Below, one piece after another: positions 8,808 to 17,821 of a stretch of 64,000 nt of DNA. How positions within the stretch are numbered: the stretch's first letter is position 1; each line of letters opens with the position of its first letter. Source of the stretch: Actinomyces gerencseriae DSM 6844 (GTDB taxonomy: Bacteria > Actinomycetota > Actinomycetes > Actinomycetales > Actinomycetaceae); the NCBI RefSeq assembly GCF_000429265.1, contig NZ_AUBN01000013.1:62001-126000 (forward strand), in the 5' to 3' direction. The translations under genes were made by a program, and so were the position numbers. Below the pieces are notes generated by a model that was not told the origin of the DNA, did not search any database, and saw only the letters and a list, made by a program, of their open reading frames with translations.

Positions 8808-11800
8808 TCACACCGTGGCGACCAGCCTGCTGATCCGCTGGCGGCTGACCTTGCGACTGGTGCCCAGCGTCTGGGCGAACAGGCTCACCCGCAGCTCCTC
8901 GAGCAGCCAGCGCGCCTCGGTCAGCACCGCCTCGCGCTCGGCATCGGGCGCCGCGGCGGCGGAGCGCTCCCGCGCCTCGGCGACGATGGCGGTCGCCTCG
9001 GCCACCTGGTGGGCCAGGGCGGCGTCCTGGCCGGGGGAGGCCTCCGCCTTCTCCACGCGCAGCGCCAGCGCCCTGAGGAAGCGCGGCAGGTGCGTCAGCT
9101 GCTCGGCGGGCGTCGCCGAGATGAAGCCGTCGAAGACCAGCTCGGCGGCGTGCTCGCGCACCTCCTGGAGCGTGCCGAGCAGCGACAGGGACGTGTGGGC
9201 CCCGACGACGCGATCCACCTCCCGCCGGGCGGCGAGCGTACGGACGACCGTCTGAGCCACCCGGTGGACTTCGTCCTCGAGCTCCTGACGCATGACGTCG
9301 ACGAGATCGGCGAAGACCTCGCGCTCCCGCACGCGGGCCGGGTCGCCGGCCACTGCGGCCACCGCGGCCGACGACCCGGCGGCCCACCGGCCGGCCACGA
9401 TGCGAGCCGCAGCCAGCTCCATGTCCTCCACGAGCGCCTCGGTGCTCCGGTAGGGGCTGGCCGCCAGGGTCAGGGACTCGCCCGCGCTCCACCGGCTCGT
9501 CACCCGTCCCGTGGGCAGGAAGGTCCGCGCCAGGGCGAGCGCCGTCACCCCGGCCCCGTGAGCACGCGCCTGGGAGGCGGCGTCGGGCAGGATCCTCAGG
9601 TCCGCGCTGCGGGCGCCGGTGGCCACGAGGGCCGGGTAGCCGCGCACGATCAGTCCCGCCGTCCCGGTCGACTCGATCGTCTCCGGGATCGTCGAGCGAT
9701 CGGGCGGCTCCAGACCGGGCACGTCGCTCGGCCAGTCGGTCAGGCCCCCGCGCTCGGCCGGACCGCGACGGATCGAGCCGCGCCGTCCCCGCGCATCGGC
9801 CTCCGCCTCCGGACCGCCGCCCGGTGAGCCGCCGCCGGGCACCGGTCCGTCCGGGGCGTCGACGCCCGGCCCTCCGTTCGAGCGGCCGGTCGAACGGACC
9901 GCGGCGGCGCCGGTCGGGCCGCCGGCCCTCCCACCGGCCCCGCGCGATCCCCGGCGCCCGCTCCTGCGCCGCTTCCCGCCTCGCGTGCGGGTGCTCTCAC
10001 GGTCCTCTGCCTCGGCCATCGCCTGCGCCAGCGCCCCGCGCACCGCCGAGCGCACCGCATGCTCCGTGCGCCCCGACATGCGCTGCTGGAGCGCCACGAG
10101 ATCCTTGCCGCGGTCGATCTCCCGGCCGTGCGCGTCCAGGGCGACGAAGGCGATGCGCAGGTGGTCGGGCAGGCGCTGCTCGACCTCGGCCCAGTCGGCG
10201 TCGGCGATCTCGACGTCGCGCAGCTGGAGCACGGCCGCCTCGAAGGCCTCCCGGAAGGGGATCGCGGGGGCCGACGGCGAGCCCGGCGCTCCCCCATCCC
10301 CGGCGTCCGGGACCCGCTCGCGCATGGTCGCCCATACCCGCGCCCCGACGTCGGGGGCGGGCACGAGCCGGCGGCGCACCCGCTTGGGCAGGGCTCGGAT
10401 GGTCGCGACCACCAGCTCGGGCCGCATCCCGGGCACCAGCCAGTCGAAGCCGTCCGGCGTCAACCGCCCCAGCACCTCCACGGGCACCTGCACGCTCACG
10501 CCGTCGTCGGGGGCTCCCGGTGAGAACACGTAGTTCAGGCCCAGGGTGAGGTCCCCCTGGACCCAGCTGTCCGGGTAGCCGGACGCGTCGTCGCCGTCGG
10601 GCAGGAGCAGTTCCCGGGTGTAGTCCAGCAGGTCGGGGCGGCGCTCCCGTTTCCGCTTCCACCAGACGTCGAAGTCGTTCGCCCCGCGCACGTCCTCGGG
10701 CAGGCGGTCGTCGTAGAAGTCGAACAGGGCCTCGTCATCGGCCATCAGCCCGTGGACGCGGCGGCGGCGCTCGACGTCGCCGAGCTCCTCGATGAGCTCG
10801 CGGTTGCGCTCCACGAAGCCGTGCCGGGCGTGCCAGCCGCCCTCGACGAGCCCGTTGCGGATGAACATCTCCCGGGCGACCTCGCGGGCGGCGGGCGTGC
10901 CCACGCCGGCGAGGGTCGCGGGCCGGTCGGCCACCAGCGTCATCCCGTACAGCAGGACCTTCTCGTGGACCATGGCGGCGCCGTGGCGCGTGGACCAGTA
11001 GGGCTCGCCGTACACGTGCCTCGTCAGGCCCGCCCTCTCGCCGGCCTCCTCGACCCACCGCGCGTCGACCCTCGCCACCGTGCGCGCGAACAGGCGGGAG
11101 GTCTCCACCAGCTCGGCCGTCATCACCCAGTCGTAGGTCTTGCGCCGCAGACCCGAGCCCGGCCAGATGATGAAGCGGGTCCCGCGCGCCCCGGCGTACT
11201 CGCGCCGCCGCTCGTCCCAGGTGCCCACGTTGGAGAGCAGGCCCACCAGCAGCGAGCGGTGGATGGCGTCGGCGTCGGGCGTGTCCGCGCTGCGCCCGAG
11301 CGCCACGACGGCCGCCGCCACGTCCCCGTGCGCGACCGCTGCCGCCTGAGTGCCCGGCTCCAGCGCCGCCCCGGCCGCGCGGATCGAGCGCGCCGTCGGC
11401 AGCTCGACGGGGGCGGCGCCCAGGCCCAGCGGGCGGGCGAGCTGCCGCAGCTGGGCGTGGACGTCGAACCACTCGCGCACGCGCAGGTAGTGGAGGAACT
11501 CCGAGCGGCACATGCGGCGGAAGGCGGAGCCCGACAGCTCGCGCTGCTGGGTGCGCAGGTAGCGCCACAGGTTCAGGTAGGTCAGGAAGTCGGAGGCCGG
11601 GTCGGCGAAGCGCCGGTGCATGGCGTCGGCCGCCTCCTGACGGTCGGCCGGGCGCTCGCGCACGTCCTGGATGGACAGCGCGGCGACGATCACCATGACC
11701 TCGCCGGCGCAGCCGAGGTCGCCCGCCTGGAGGAGCATGCGGCCCAGGCGCGGATCGATGGGCAGACGGGCAAGGCGCCGGCCGACGGCGGTCAGACGCG

Positions 11801-13922
11801 GGCCGCGACGGGCGCTCCGCGCGGTCCCGACGCCGCCGGGGCCGTTGCTGCGGCCCGTGCCGTTGCGGCCGCCGCTGCGCTCGGGGAGGCCCCGGCCGGC
11901 GCCGTCGCGGGCGGCGCTCCCGCGGCCGGCGCCGGTCTCGATCGCCCCGATCTCGGTGAGCAGCTGCACGCCGTTGCGCACGGCCCTGGGGTCGGGGGAG
12001 TCGAGGAAGGGGAAGTCCTGGACCGCGCCGAGCCCGAGCGCCGCCATCTGCAGGATGACGGATGCCAGGGAGGTGCGCAGGATCTCCGGTTCGGTGTACT
12101 CCGGTCGGGAGAGGTAGTCGGCCTCGGAGTACAGGCGGATGGCGATGCCGTCGGCCACGCGTCCGCAGCGCCCCGCACGCTGATCGGCACTGGCGCGGCT
12201 GACCGGCTCGATCGGGAGGCGCTGGACCTTCGTGCGGTTCGAGTAGCGGGAGATGCGCGCCAGGCCCGGGTCGATGACGTAGCGGATGCCGGGCACGGTC
12301 AGGCTCGTCTCGGCCACGTTCGTGGCCAGCACGATGCGCCGGGCGGAGTGCGCCTCGAAGACGCGGTGCTGCTCCGCGGCGCTCAGGCGCGAGTACAGCG
12401 GCACGACCTCGACCGCGCCCGGGACGCGCGAGCGCCCGTCGGGGGTGTAGCGAGGCCCCAGGTGATCGATGAGGGCGGACTCGGTGTCGCGGATGTCCCG
12501 CTCCCCGGCGAGGAAGACGAGGATGTCGCCGCCGCCCGCGGCCATGAGCTCATCGACGGCGTCGAGGATGCCGGTGACCTGGTCGCGGTCCTCCCGGTGG
12601 GCGGTCCCCGGGCCCGGATCGCCGCCGCGGCCGCCGCCGTGAGTCGTTCCGCAGTTCATTCCGTGGCCGGCCCGGCTGCGCGAGGACGGGGAGGGCGCCG
12701 ACGACGGTGGTCTCCCGGTCGCCGACGACGGTCCGCTCCCGGCGGCCGAGCGGAGCGCGTCGCGGCGGGCCCGCGCCGCGGCCCGGACCGCGGGGTCGGG
12801 GGACGTCAGGGCGTCGAGCTCGGCGTCGGTGAGCTCGCCCGCCGGAGCGGGGGCGGCCGGGGCCGATGGGGCTGCGGATGCAGCCGGATCGCGAGCGGGG
12901 CGCGCGTCCGGGGAGTCGGGGGCGTCATCCCCCGCGATGAGGGGGCGGTAGCGGATCTCGACGGGGTAGGTGCGTCCCGACACCTCGATGACGGGGGCGG
13001 GCGCCCAGGCCGCGGGGGAGCCGAGGTCGGCTTCGGCGTCCGCGTCCGCGTCTGCGTCATCGCGGCGACCGTTGCGGCCGGCGCCGGAGTCTGCGTCGGC
13101 GTCGTCGCCGGGTGCCGGAGCCCGGGCGACGGCGTGTCCGAAGTGGTCGGCGAAGCGCGCCGAGTCGATGGTGGCGGAGGTGATGATGACCTTCAGGTCC
13201 GGGCGGGAGGGGAGGAGCCGGGCCAGGTAGCCCAGGATGAAGTCGATGTTGAGGCTCCGCTCGTGGGCCTCGTCGACGATGATCGTGTCGTAGCGCGAGA
13301 GCATCGGGTCGGACTGGATCTCCGCCAGCAGGATGCCGTCGGTCATGAGCTTGACCAGCGTGGTGGGGCCGGTCTCCTCCGTGAAGCGCACCTGGTAGCC
13401 GACCACGCCGTTCCGGCCGATGGGGGTGCCCAGCTCGTGGGCGATGCGCTCGGCGACCGAGCGCGCGGCGATGCGACGCGGCTGGGTGTGACCGATCATG
13501 CCGGTGACGCCCCTGCCCAGCGCCAGGCAGATCTTGGGGATCTGCGTGGTCTTTCCGCTGCCCGTCTCCCCGGCGACGATGACGACCTGGTTGTCGCGGA
13601 TCGCCTCGGCGATCTCGGCGCGGCGGGCGGAGACCGGCAGCTCGTCGGGGTAGACGAGCGCGGGCACGCTCGCGGCCCGTTCTGCGAGTTGCTCGGGGGT
13701 GAATCCCGACCACTCACGACGACGTCGGGAGGAGCGGCGACCGGGACGGCCGGCGCCCCGGCGGTTGCGGCCACTGCGGCGCGCGCCGCTGCTGGAGCGG
13801 GATGCCGCGGGCGCATCGGCATCCGCGCCGGTGCTCGTGGCGTCGTCGAACTCGCCCGCGACGGCGGGCAGCGGCATGTCCTCCGGGTGCTCGGCGGTGT
13901 CGTCGTTATCGGCGTTGTTCAT
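8808..13922 (-). CDS. hrpA: ATP-dependent RNA helicase HrpA, with large inserts
   Basis: About 1704 residues, far longer than the roughly 1300 of typical HrpA. From the ATG at 13922: an Arg/Ser/Ala-rich leader (1-72), Walker A GETGSGKTT (about 118-126), DEAH box VDEAHERS (about 217-224) and SAT (249-251). An Asp/Ala-rich insert follows (about 265-305), directly before VIEVSGRTYPV, which normally follows SAT closely. A second Pro/Ala-rich insert spans about 330-450. Next come ATNVAETSLT and QRAGRCGR (motifs V and VI) and the HrpA-specific C-terminal domains, interrupted by a Gly/Arg/Pro segment before GLTDWPSD. DEAH/RHA helicases remodel RNA or ribonucleoprotein. All core motifs look intact. 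Start choice is between 13922 and 13937. Confidence 0.92.
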   Translation of the reverse strand: MNNADNDDTAEHPEDMPLPAVAGEFDDATSTGADADAPAASRSSSGARRSGRNRRGAGRPGRRSSRRRREWSGFTPEQLAERAASVPALVYPDELPVSARRAEIAEAIRDNQVVIVAGETGSGKTTQIPKICLALGRGVTGMIGHTQPRRIAARSVAERIAHELGTPIGRNGVVGYQVRFTEETGPTTLVKLMTDGILLAEIQSDPMLSRYDTIIVDEAHERSLNIDFILGYLARLLPSRPDLKVIITSATIDSARFADHFGHAVARAPAPGDDADADSGAGRNGRRDDADADADAEADLGSPAAWAPAPVIEVSGRTYPVEIRYRPLIAGDDAPDSPDARPARDPAASAAPSAPAAPAPAGELTDAELDALTSPDPAVRAAARARRDALRSAAGSGPSSATGRPPSSAPSPSSRSRAGHGMNCGTTHGGGRGGDPGPGTAHREDRDQVTGILDAVDELMAAGGGDILVFLAGERDIRDTESALIDHLGPRYTPDGRSRVPGAVEVVPLYSRLSAAEQHRVFEAHSARRIVLATNVAETSLTVPGIRYVIDPGLARISRYSNRTKVQRLPIEPVSRASADQRAGRCGRVADGIAIRLYSEADYLSRPEYTEPEILRTSLASVILQMAALGLGAVQDFPFLDSPDPRAVRNGVQLLTEIGAIETGAGRGSAARDGAGRGLPERSGGRNGTGRSNGPGGVGTARSARRGPRLTAVGRRLARLPIDPRLGRMLLQAGDLGCAGEVMVIVAALSIQDVRERPADRQEAADAMHRRFADPASDFLTYLNLWRYLRTQQRELSGSAFRRMCRSEFLHYLRVREWFDVHAQLRQLARPLGLGAAPVELPTARSIRAAGAALEPGTQAAAVAHGDVAAAVVALGRSADTPDADAIHRSLLVGLLSNVGTWDERRREYAGARGTRFIIWPGSGLRRKTYDWVMTAELVETSRLFARTVARVDARWVEEAGERAGLTRHVYGEPYWSTRHGAAMVHEKVLLYGMTLVADRPATLAGVGTPAAREVAREMFIRNGLVEGGWHARHGFVERNRELIEELGDVERRRRVHGLMADDEALFDFYDDRLPEDVRGANDFDVWWKRKRERRPDLLDYTRELLLPDGDDASGYPDSWVQGDLTLGLNYVFSPGAPDDGVSVQVPVEVLGRLTPDGFDWLVPGMRPELVVATIRALPKRVRRRLVPAPDVGARVWATMRERVPDAGDGGAPGSPSAPAIPFREAFEAAVLQLRDVEIADADWAEVEQRLPDHLRIAFVALDAHGREIDRGKDLVALQQRMSGRTEHAVRSAVRGALAQAMAEAEDRESTRTRGGKRRRSGRRGSRGAGGRAGGPTGAAAVRSTGRSNGGPGVDAPDGPVPGGGSPGGGPEAEADARGRRGSIRRGPAERGGLTDWPSDVPGLEPPDRSTIPETIESTGTAGLIVRGYPALVATGARSADLRILPDAASQARAHGAGVTALALARTFLPTGRVTSRWSAGESLTLAASPYRSTEALVEDMELAAARIVAGRWAAGSSAAVAAVAGDPARVREREVFADLVDVMRQELEDEVHRVAQTVVRTLAARREVDRVVGAHTSLSLLGTLQEVREHAAELVFDGFISATPAEQLTHLPRFLRALALRVEKAEASPGQDAALAHQVAEATAIVAEARERSAAAAPDAEREAVLTEARWLLEELRVSLFAQTLGTSRKVSRQRISRLVATV

Positions 13923-14033
13923 AGGCCGACTCACCATACACCCGGGCTTCATTCGTGCTCGACCGTCGGGACGGCCCAGGCTCCTCATCGAAAGCCCGGT
14001 GGATCGGGGAAGAGAGGGGGAAGGCCGGCGCGT

Positions 14034-14114
14034 CGAGTCGGGGCTCTCTGCACGAGGCCGGCATTCTCGCGCGAGTCGGGCGTCGTCGTCGGACTCGCGC
14101 AGGAATGCCCGAGT
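14034..14114 (-). repeat. Palindromic element, diverged copy 1
   Basis: This 81-bp stretch is the reverse complement, with scattered changes and a small deletion, of the 86-bp element at 26110-26195 and 27330-27415. It keeps the outer CGAGTCGG / CCCGAGT arms and the inner GCGCGAGTCGG...CGTCGTCG...GACTCGCGC palindrome. It sits between the divergent/convergent ends of hrpA (5' end) and the CPBP gene (3' end). Confidence 0.8.
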
Positions 14115-14162
14115 GGCGGCTGACGTCGACCTCGTGCTCTCCCCGTCCGGCGGTGCAGGATC

Positions 14163-14999
14163 TTACTGCGGTGCTGTCTTGGCCGGCCTCTCGAAGCCGA
14201 GGCGCCCCCGAGTCGCAATGATCGCCACGGCGGCAAGGACCGCCATCCCCGCGGTGGCGGGCCAGATGGTGGTCGCCTGCTGGCCGGTGATCCCGGACCA
14301 CGTCGCCAGGGCCCAGTTCATGGAGTTGTGCGCCAGGATCGCCAGCAGGACCGAGCCGTGCGCCAGGTTGGTGATCCAGGACATGACGACGGCGCCGGTG
14401 ATGGTGAAGGCGAAGAAACCGAGGACATCGGTCACATTGTTGTGCGGAGTGTCCCACGCCGACACGAAGAACTGGGGCAGGTGCCAGCCTCCCCAGATGA
14501 CGCCGAGCACGACGGCGGCCCGGAGCGGACGAATACGCTCCTGCAGGACGGGCAGGGCGAAGCCCCGCCATCCCACTTCCTCCTGGATGGGGCCGCCGAT
14601 GAGGAAAACGACCCCCTGGATGAGGGGGCCGATCACCACGGCCGGACCGACGAAGGACGGGGTGCCCGCCTCCTTGCCGGGCAGCACGGCCGAAGCGGTC
14701 ATAATGGCCGCGGGTATCGCGATGAGGGCCAGGGCGTAGGACACCGGCGGAACGCGCCACCGCTTGAACGAGGAGGTCCAGGCGCGCAACGAACCGGTCG
14801 TCAGACGAGTCATGATGAGTGAGGCGAGAAGGGGTCCGGCCAGTAGCCCCAACTGACCCACCCCCGCCGCTGCCGGTTTATAGGACTCCGCGGGAATGAG
14901 TTTTTGCAAAGGGATGAAGGGCACCCGGAAGATCCATGATCCCGTATAGGCGAGGACGACGAATCCCGTCAGCGGATGAGATCGCAACCAGCGAATCAT
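14163..14999 (-). CDS. CPBP family intramembrane metalloprotease
   Basis: 278 residues with several membrane segments. It carries the CPBP (Abi, PF02517) motifs: EEVGWRGFALPVLQERI with the EE...R set, WGGWHLPQF with the second His, and HNSMNW near the C-terminus. Family members are CAAX-type or bacteriocin-immunity-like membrane proteases; the substrate is unknown here. ATG 14999 is preceded by AAGGAG at 7-nt spacing, a strong Shine-Dalgarno, so the longer upstream frame is not coding. It stands alone, with the degraded mobile patch behind its promoter side. Confidence 0.88.
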   Translation of the reverse strand: MIRWLRSHPLTGFVVLAYTGSWIFRVPFIPLQKLIPAESYKPAAAGVGQLGLLAGPLLASLIMTRLTTGSLRAWTSSFKRWRVPPVSYALALIAIPAAIMTASAVLPGKEAGTPSFVGPAVVIGPLIQGVVFLIGGPIQEEVGWRGFALPVLQERIRPLRAAVVLGVIWGGWHLPQFFVSAWDTPHNNVTDVLGFFAFTITGAVVMSWITNLAHGSVLLAILAHNSMNWALATWSGITGQQATTIWPATAGMAVLAAVAIIATRGRLGFERPAKTAPQ

Positions 15000-15474
15000 C
15001 AATACTCCTTCGCTTAACCTCGAGTTCTCATCGTTGGGGTGATGAATAAGGGTGATGGTGCTCCTTGCCCTGGGATAATGCGGATTGCGTATGTCCGCGC
15101 ATATCCGGTGGGGGGGGGAGCACCTTCGTGGTGAAGAGTACCGGGTCGTACCCGGCTGCGGGCGTGGACTCCGACGAGGTGTCGGCGGCGGTCTGGCCGG
15201 GGATGTCGAGGCCGTCGGGACCGCCATTCGTCGGATCACCGGGGAGCCGGGGGCCATCACGGGGCTCTGCGCGCCTGGGCGGGGTGAGTCCGGGATCGAA
15301 CCGGGGCGCCCGGTCCGGTACCGCCGGGCGGTGAGGCGCGGTGGATCAAGGGTGCTGGAGAAGGAGGTCCGAGAGCTTGGAAGAGCCGTGGATTCGGCTG
15401 GTTGTCGCGACAGCTTGATGAGAGAGGCGAGTTGGCGTGGTGTCTGAGGAGTTGAGTGTGGGTGCTGGTGGCGC
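15000..15474. other. 475-bp gap with no recognised gene
   Basis: It should contain the CPBP promoter at its left end. A run of nine G residues occurs at 15110-15118. Open frames here (for example 15085-15447 on the plus strand) show no recognisable domain and may be eroded mobile DNA adjoining the IS30 remnant. Confidence 0.4.
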
Positions 15475-16095
15475 TTGTGGGGGGTGAGGTGTTGGCGGTG
15501 GCGTGCTGATCGGGTGCTGCGGGCGCCGATGCGCTCGCCCGAGCCTCCGCGGCCCTCGCGTGAGGTCCAGCGTGACTTCTGGCGGTTGATCGCCTCCGGT
15601 GCCGGCACTGAGGGCGCCGGCGCCCGGGTCGGTGCGTCGGCTGCGGTGGTCTTTCGCCGGGTCCGTCATGCTGAAGGGATGACTCCTGTCAGCTTGTAAG
15701 GAGCCCACCGGTCGTTGCCTCTGCTTCTGCGAACGCGAGGAGATCGCGTTGCTGGGGGCGCAGGACTGTGGTGTTCGTGCCATCGTTCGGTGCATCGCCG
15801 CGCTGCGAGCGCCGTGTCCCGCCGGCTTCACCGCGCGCACCGGCATCAAGATGTTCTTCGCCGACCTCCGCTGCCCGTGGCAGCGCCCCACCAACGACGA
15901 CTCGGGCGGCCTGCCGCGCCAGTATTTCCCAAGGGAACCGACCTGTCGCGCTGGAGCCCGGCAGACCCCGAGACCGTCGCCAACACACTCAATAACCGTC
16001 CCAGGAAGGTCCTCGGCTACAAGACTCCGGCCGAGGTGCTCAACAAGCAGCTGCAATCAATGCGGCCAACATTCCATGGCCGACGCGATCGGTGA
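15475..16095 (+). pseudogene. IS30-family transposase remnant
   Basis: Three pieces of one transposase lie in order but in different frames. The first (frame of 15475) has PSREVQRDFWRLIASG and ends RHAEGMTPVSL with a stop near 15699. Shifting frame restores KEPTGRCLCFCEREEIALLG, the IS30 N-terminal HTH region. The sequence then jumps, with most of the DDE domain missing, to GIKMFFADLRCPWQRPTND, and a further shift near 15935 restores FPKGTDLSRW and LNNRPRKVLGYKTPAEVLN, the IS30 C-terminus. So it holds at least two frameshifts and a large internal deletion and cannot encode an active transposase. It marks an old insertion beside the erm gene. Confidence 0.85.
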
Positions 16096-16454
16096 CGCTG
16101 ATCTGCTATCCCTGATACAGCTCTTCTTCACCCACCTCACGACTCACCGTCGGGCTGGTCAGGTCATCGGCATGCGAGCACCGAGAGACCCCGCATACCT
16201 GGTCCTCTCGGAGCGGATGTGTGTTCTGCTGGAACAGGCAGGCGCCGCCGATCCGCCTGGGACCGCCTACAGGTTGTCCAATCTGGTGATCGGCAGCGCC
16301 CTGACTGCTCCTATAACGCTTGATGAAATAGCATGTGGGCATCGACTCCGAGCAGGCTCCCGTCTATGCGCGGCTTCATGCGATGCACCACATCAGCCCA
16401 CAAGTGATCCTTGCCGATGACATCAAAGCGCTCTTGTCTTGCGGGGCCGTCTAG
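16076..16454 (+). pseudogene. TetR-type regulator C-terminal remnant (frameshifted)
   Basis: Immediately after the IS30 end, one frame reads LLSLIQLFFTHLTTHRRAG then PAYLVLSERMCVLLEQAG and LSNLVIGSALTAPI, resembling a TetR-family C-terminal ligand domain. At about 16333 the frame breaks; the next frame continues smoothly as VGIDSEQAPVYARLHAMHH to a TAG at 16452-16454. No HTH is present, so the 5' half has been lost, perhaps through the IS insertion. The identification is by sequence character only. Confidence 0.5.
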
Positions 16455-16903
16455 CTCGAGGTCCGCCGGCGGCTGCCTTGTTCACAGCATTGCCACCGCG
16501 GGAGTGCCTGTTTGGTCGCTTCGCGCCGATAGCCGGATGGGCTGGCACCGACGATGGCGGTGAACTGGCGTGCGGCGTGGCCGCGACTGCTCCACCCGAC
16601 CCGCGTCATGGCCACACCGATCGGAAGATCGGTCTCCACCAGGAGGCGGGCCAAGCGGTGAGTCCGAACATGAGCCAAGTACTGCATGGGCGGCATCCCG
16701 AAGCGCTGGCTGAATATCCTGCCCAGTTGCGACGTGGACAGGTGCACCAGGGCGGCAAGGTCATGGAGTCGCCAGGCCCGTTCGGGACATTCGGCGAGGA
16801 GCCGTGCTGCACGTTGTACGGCGATCTCACTCGGGCTCGCATCGGGTGCCCTGTCGTGCTCGGTCTCGTCGAGGCACGCTTGCCGTCGGGGTTCGATGCT
16901 CAT
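16451..16903 (-). CDS. Short AraC-type HTH regulator, coupled to erm
   Basis: 150 residues, essentially only an AraC DNA-binding domain. The first helix-turn-helix is WRLHDLAALVHLSTSQLGRIF and the second is around IGVAMTRVGWSSRGHAARQF, ending GASPSGYRR as in the family signature. There is no effector or dimerisation domain. Its ATG (16903-16901) overlaps the erm stop as ATGA, so it should be translated from the erm transcript by coupling. Similar short AraC proteins are common cargo of actinobacterial mobile elements. Its target is unknown; control of erm or element functions is a guess. Confidence 0.75.
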   Translation of the reverse strand: MSIEPRRQACLDETEHDRAPDASPSEIAVQRAARLLAECPERAWRLHDLAALVHLSTSQLGRIFSQRFGMPPMQYLAHVRTHRLARLLVETDLPIGVAMTRVGWSSRGHAARQFTAIVGASPSGYRREATKQALPRWQCCEQGSRRRTSS

Positions 16904-17718
16904 CGACGGCGCCTTCCCGAGCGCGTGTTCGTGGGGCGTGCCGGTGGTGATGAGCCGGTTGTCTTGAACAAGTCCACCCAGGCCTCGACGGGCAAGTCCT
17001 TCGGCAGCCCGGCAGCGATCACGCCGTGACGACTCAGCCATGCCTGTGCAGCCCGTACTGTGCTCAGCGCGGTGCTGCGTGCAAGGATCTGAGCGATCCC
17101 GCGACCGGGCCCGGTGTAGACGCGGTGAACCAGCGCGTGGAACTGGCGCTGCTGTGCCAGGGGCAGCAGCGGGCGTTTGCGGCGGTGGATGGTGAGGATT
17201 CCGCCGTCGACTCCGGGGCGTGGGGTGAACGCACGGGCTGGTACGCGGGCGTGCAGTGTGAACTCGAACCAGGGTGCCCATTGCGCGGTCATCATCGTTG
17301 CACCGCCAACGCCAGCTCTGCGCCGGGCGACTTCCCATTGCACGAGCAAGATTGCATTTGTCCATGCGGACGCGTGCAGCATGCGCCGAAGCATGGCTGT
17401 GGTCTGGTGAAACGGCAGGTTGCCGACGAGCACATGGAGAGACGTTGGAAGGCGATAGGTCAGGAAGTCGTCGGCAACGACGTCCACGTGTGACGGGAGG
17501 CGTTCGCCCAAACGTCGCGCAAGTCGCGCGTCGATCTCAACCGCGGTGACTGGTCGTCCGAGATGAGCCAGTGGGATGGTGAGGGCTCCGTCGCCGGGGC
17601 CGATTTCGATGATCGGACCCTCTGTGGCGGCCACCAGCTGAGTGATCGTGGAGATGGTGGATTGGTCGGTCAGGAAGTTCTGGCCGTGTTCATGACGGCC
17701 GTGTCGATAGGTAGGCAC
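16900..17718 (-). CDS. Erm-type 23S rRNA adenine N6-methyltransferase
   Basis: 272 residues. The N-terminal block HGRHEHGQNFLTDQ, the SAM-binding loop IIEIGPGDGALT and the catalytic NLPF motif (VGNLPFHQTT) define the KsgA/Erm superfamily. The stretch LLVQWEVARRRAGVGG followed by MMTAQW is characteristic of Erm(X)-like proteins and separates it from the housekeeping KsgA. Such enzymes methylate A2058 of 23S rRNA and confer macrolide-lincosamide-streptogramin B resistance. The GTG start at 17718 has GGAG 7 nt upstream; this site lies in a hairpin arm. A leader peptide and a terminator precede it, indicating inducible expression. Confidence 0.87.
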   Translation of the reverse strand: MPTYRHGRHEHGQNFLTDQSTISTITQLVAATEGPIIEIGPGDGALTIPLAHLGRPVTAVEIDARLARRLGERLPSHVDVVADDFLTYRLPTSLHVLVGNLPFHQTTAMLRRMLHASAWTNAILLVQWEVARRRAGVGGATMMTAQWAPWFEFTLHARVPARAFTPRPGVDGGILTIHRRKRPLLPLAQQRQFHALVHRVYTGPGRGIAQILARSTALSTVRAAQAWLSRHGVIAAGLPKDLPVEAWVDLFKTTGSSPPARPTNTRSGRRRR

Positions 17719-17723
17719 TGTTT

Positions 17724-17744
17724 GCTCCGTGGTTGTTGCGGAGC
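17724..17744 (-). promoter_or_regulatory. Hairpin sequestering the erm ribosome-binding site
   Basis: On the minus strand GCTCCG (17744-17739) pairs perfectly with CGGAGC (17729-17724) across a 9-nt loop. The second arm contains the GGAG Shine-Dalgarno of erm, so the folded form should block translation. Confidence 0.7.
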
Positions 17745-17755
17745 CGGGCGCGCTG

Positions 17756-17788
17756 AAAAAGCCGCCCGGCCGTGATCGCCGAGGGCGG
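17756..17788 (-). terminator. Attenuator-type intrinsic terminator upstream of erm
   Basis: Reading the minus strand, CCGCCC (17788-17783) pairs with GGGCGG (17767-17762), with possible inner GGC/GCC pairing, followed by C and five T residues (17760-17756). It lies between the leader peptide and the erm start codon, where a conditional terminator would be expected. Confidence 0.7.
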
Positions 17789-17821
17789 GAGCAACAGGCA
17801 GTTGAGGTGTGCTCGCCGCCG

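Noticed and set aside
10752-14123. 1123-residue plus-strand open frame
   Set aside because: It is antisense to hrpA, is Arg/Gly/Ala/Val-rich and shows no domain; a typical high-GC shadow.
15085-15447. Small plus-strand gene between the CPBP and IS30 regions
   Set aside because: There is no ribosome-binding site or recognisable domain, and composition looks like shadow coding.
16900-17718. Housekeeping KsgA (16S dimethyltransferase)
   Set aside because: LLVQWEVARRRAGVGG and MMTAQW, the leader peptide and the attenuator fit Erm, not KsgA.
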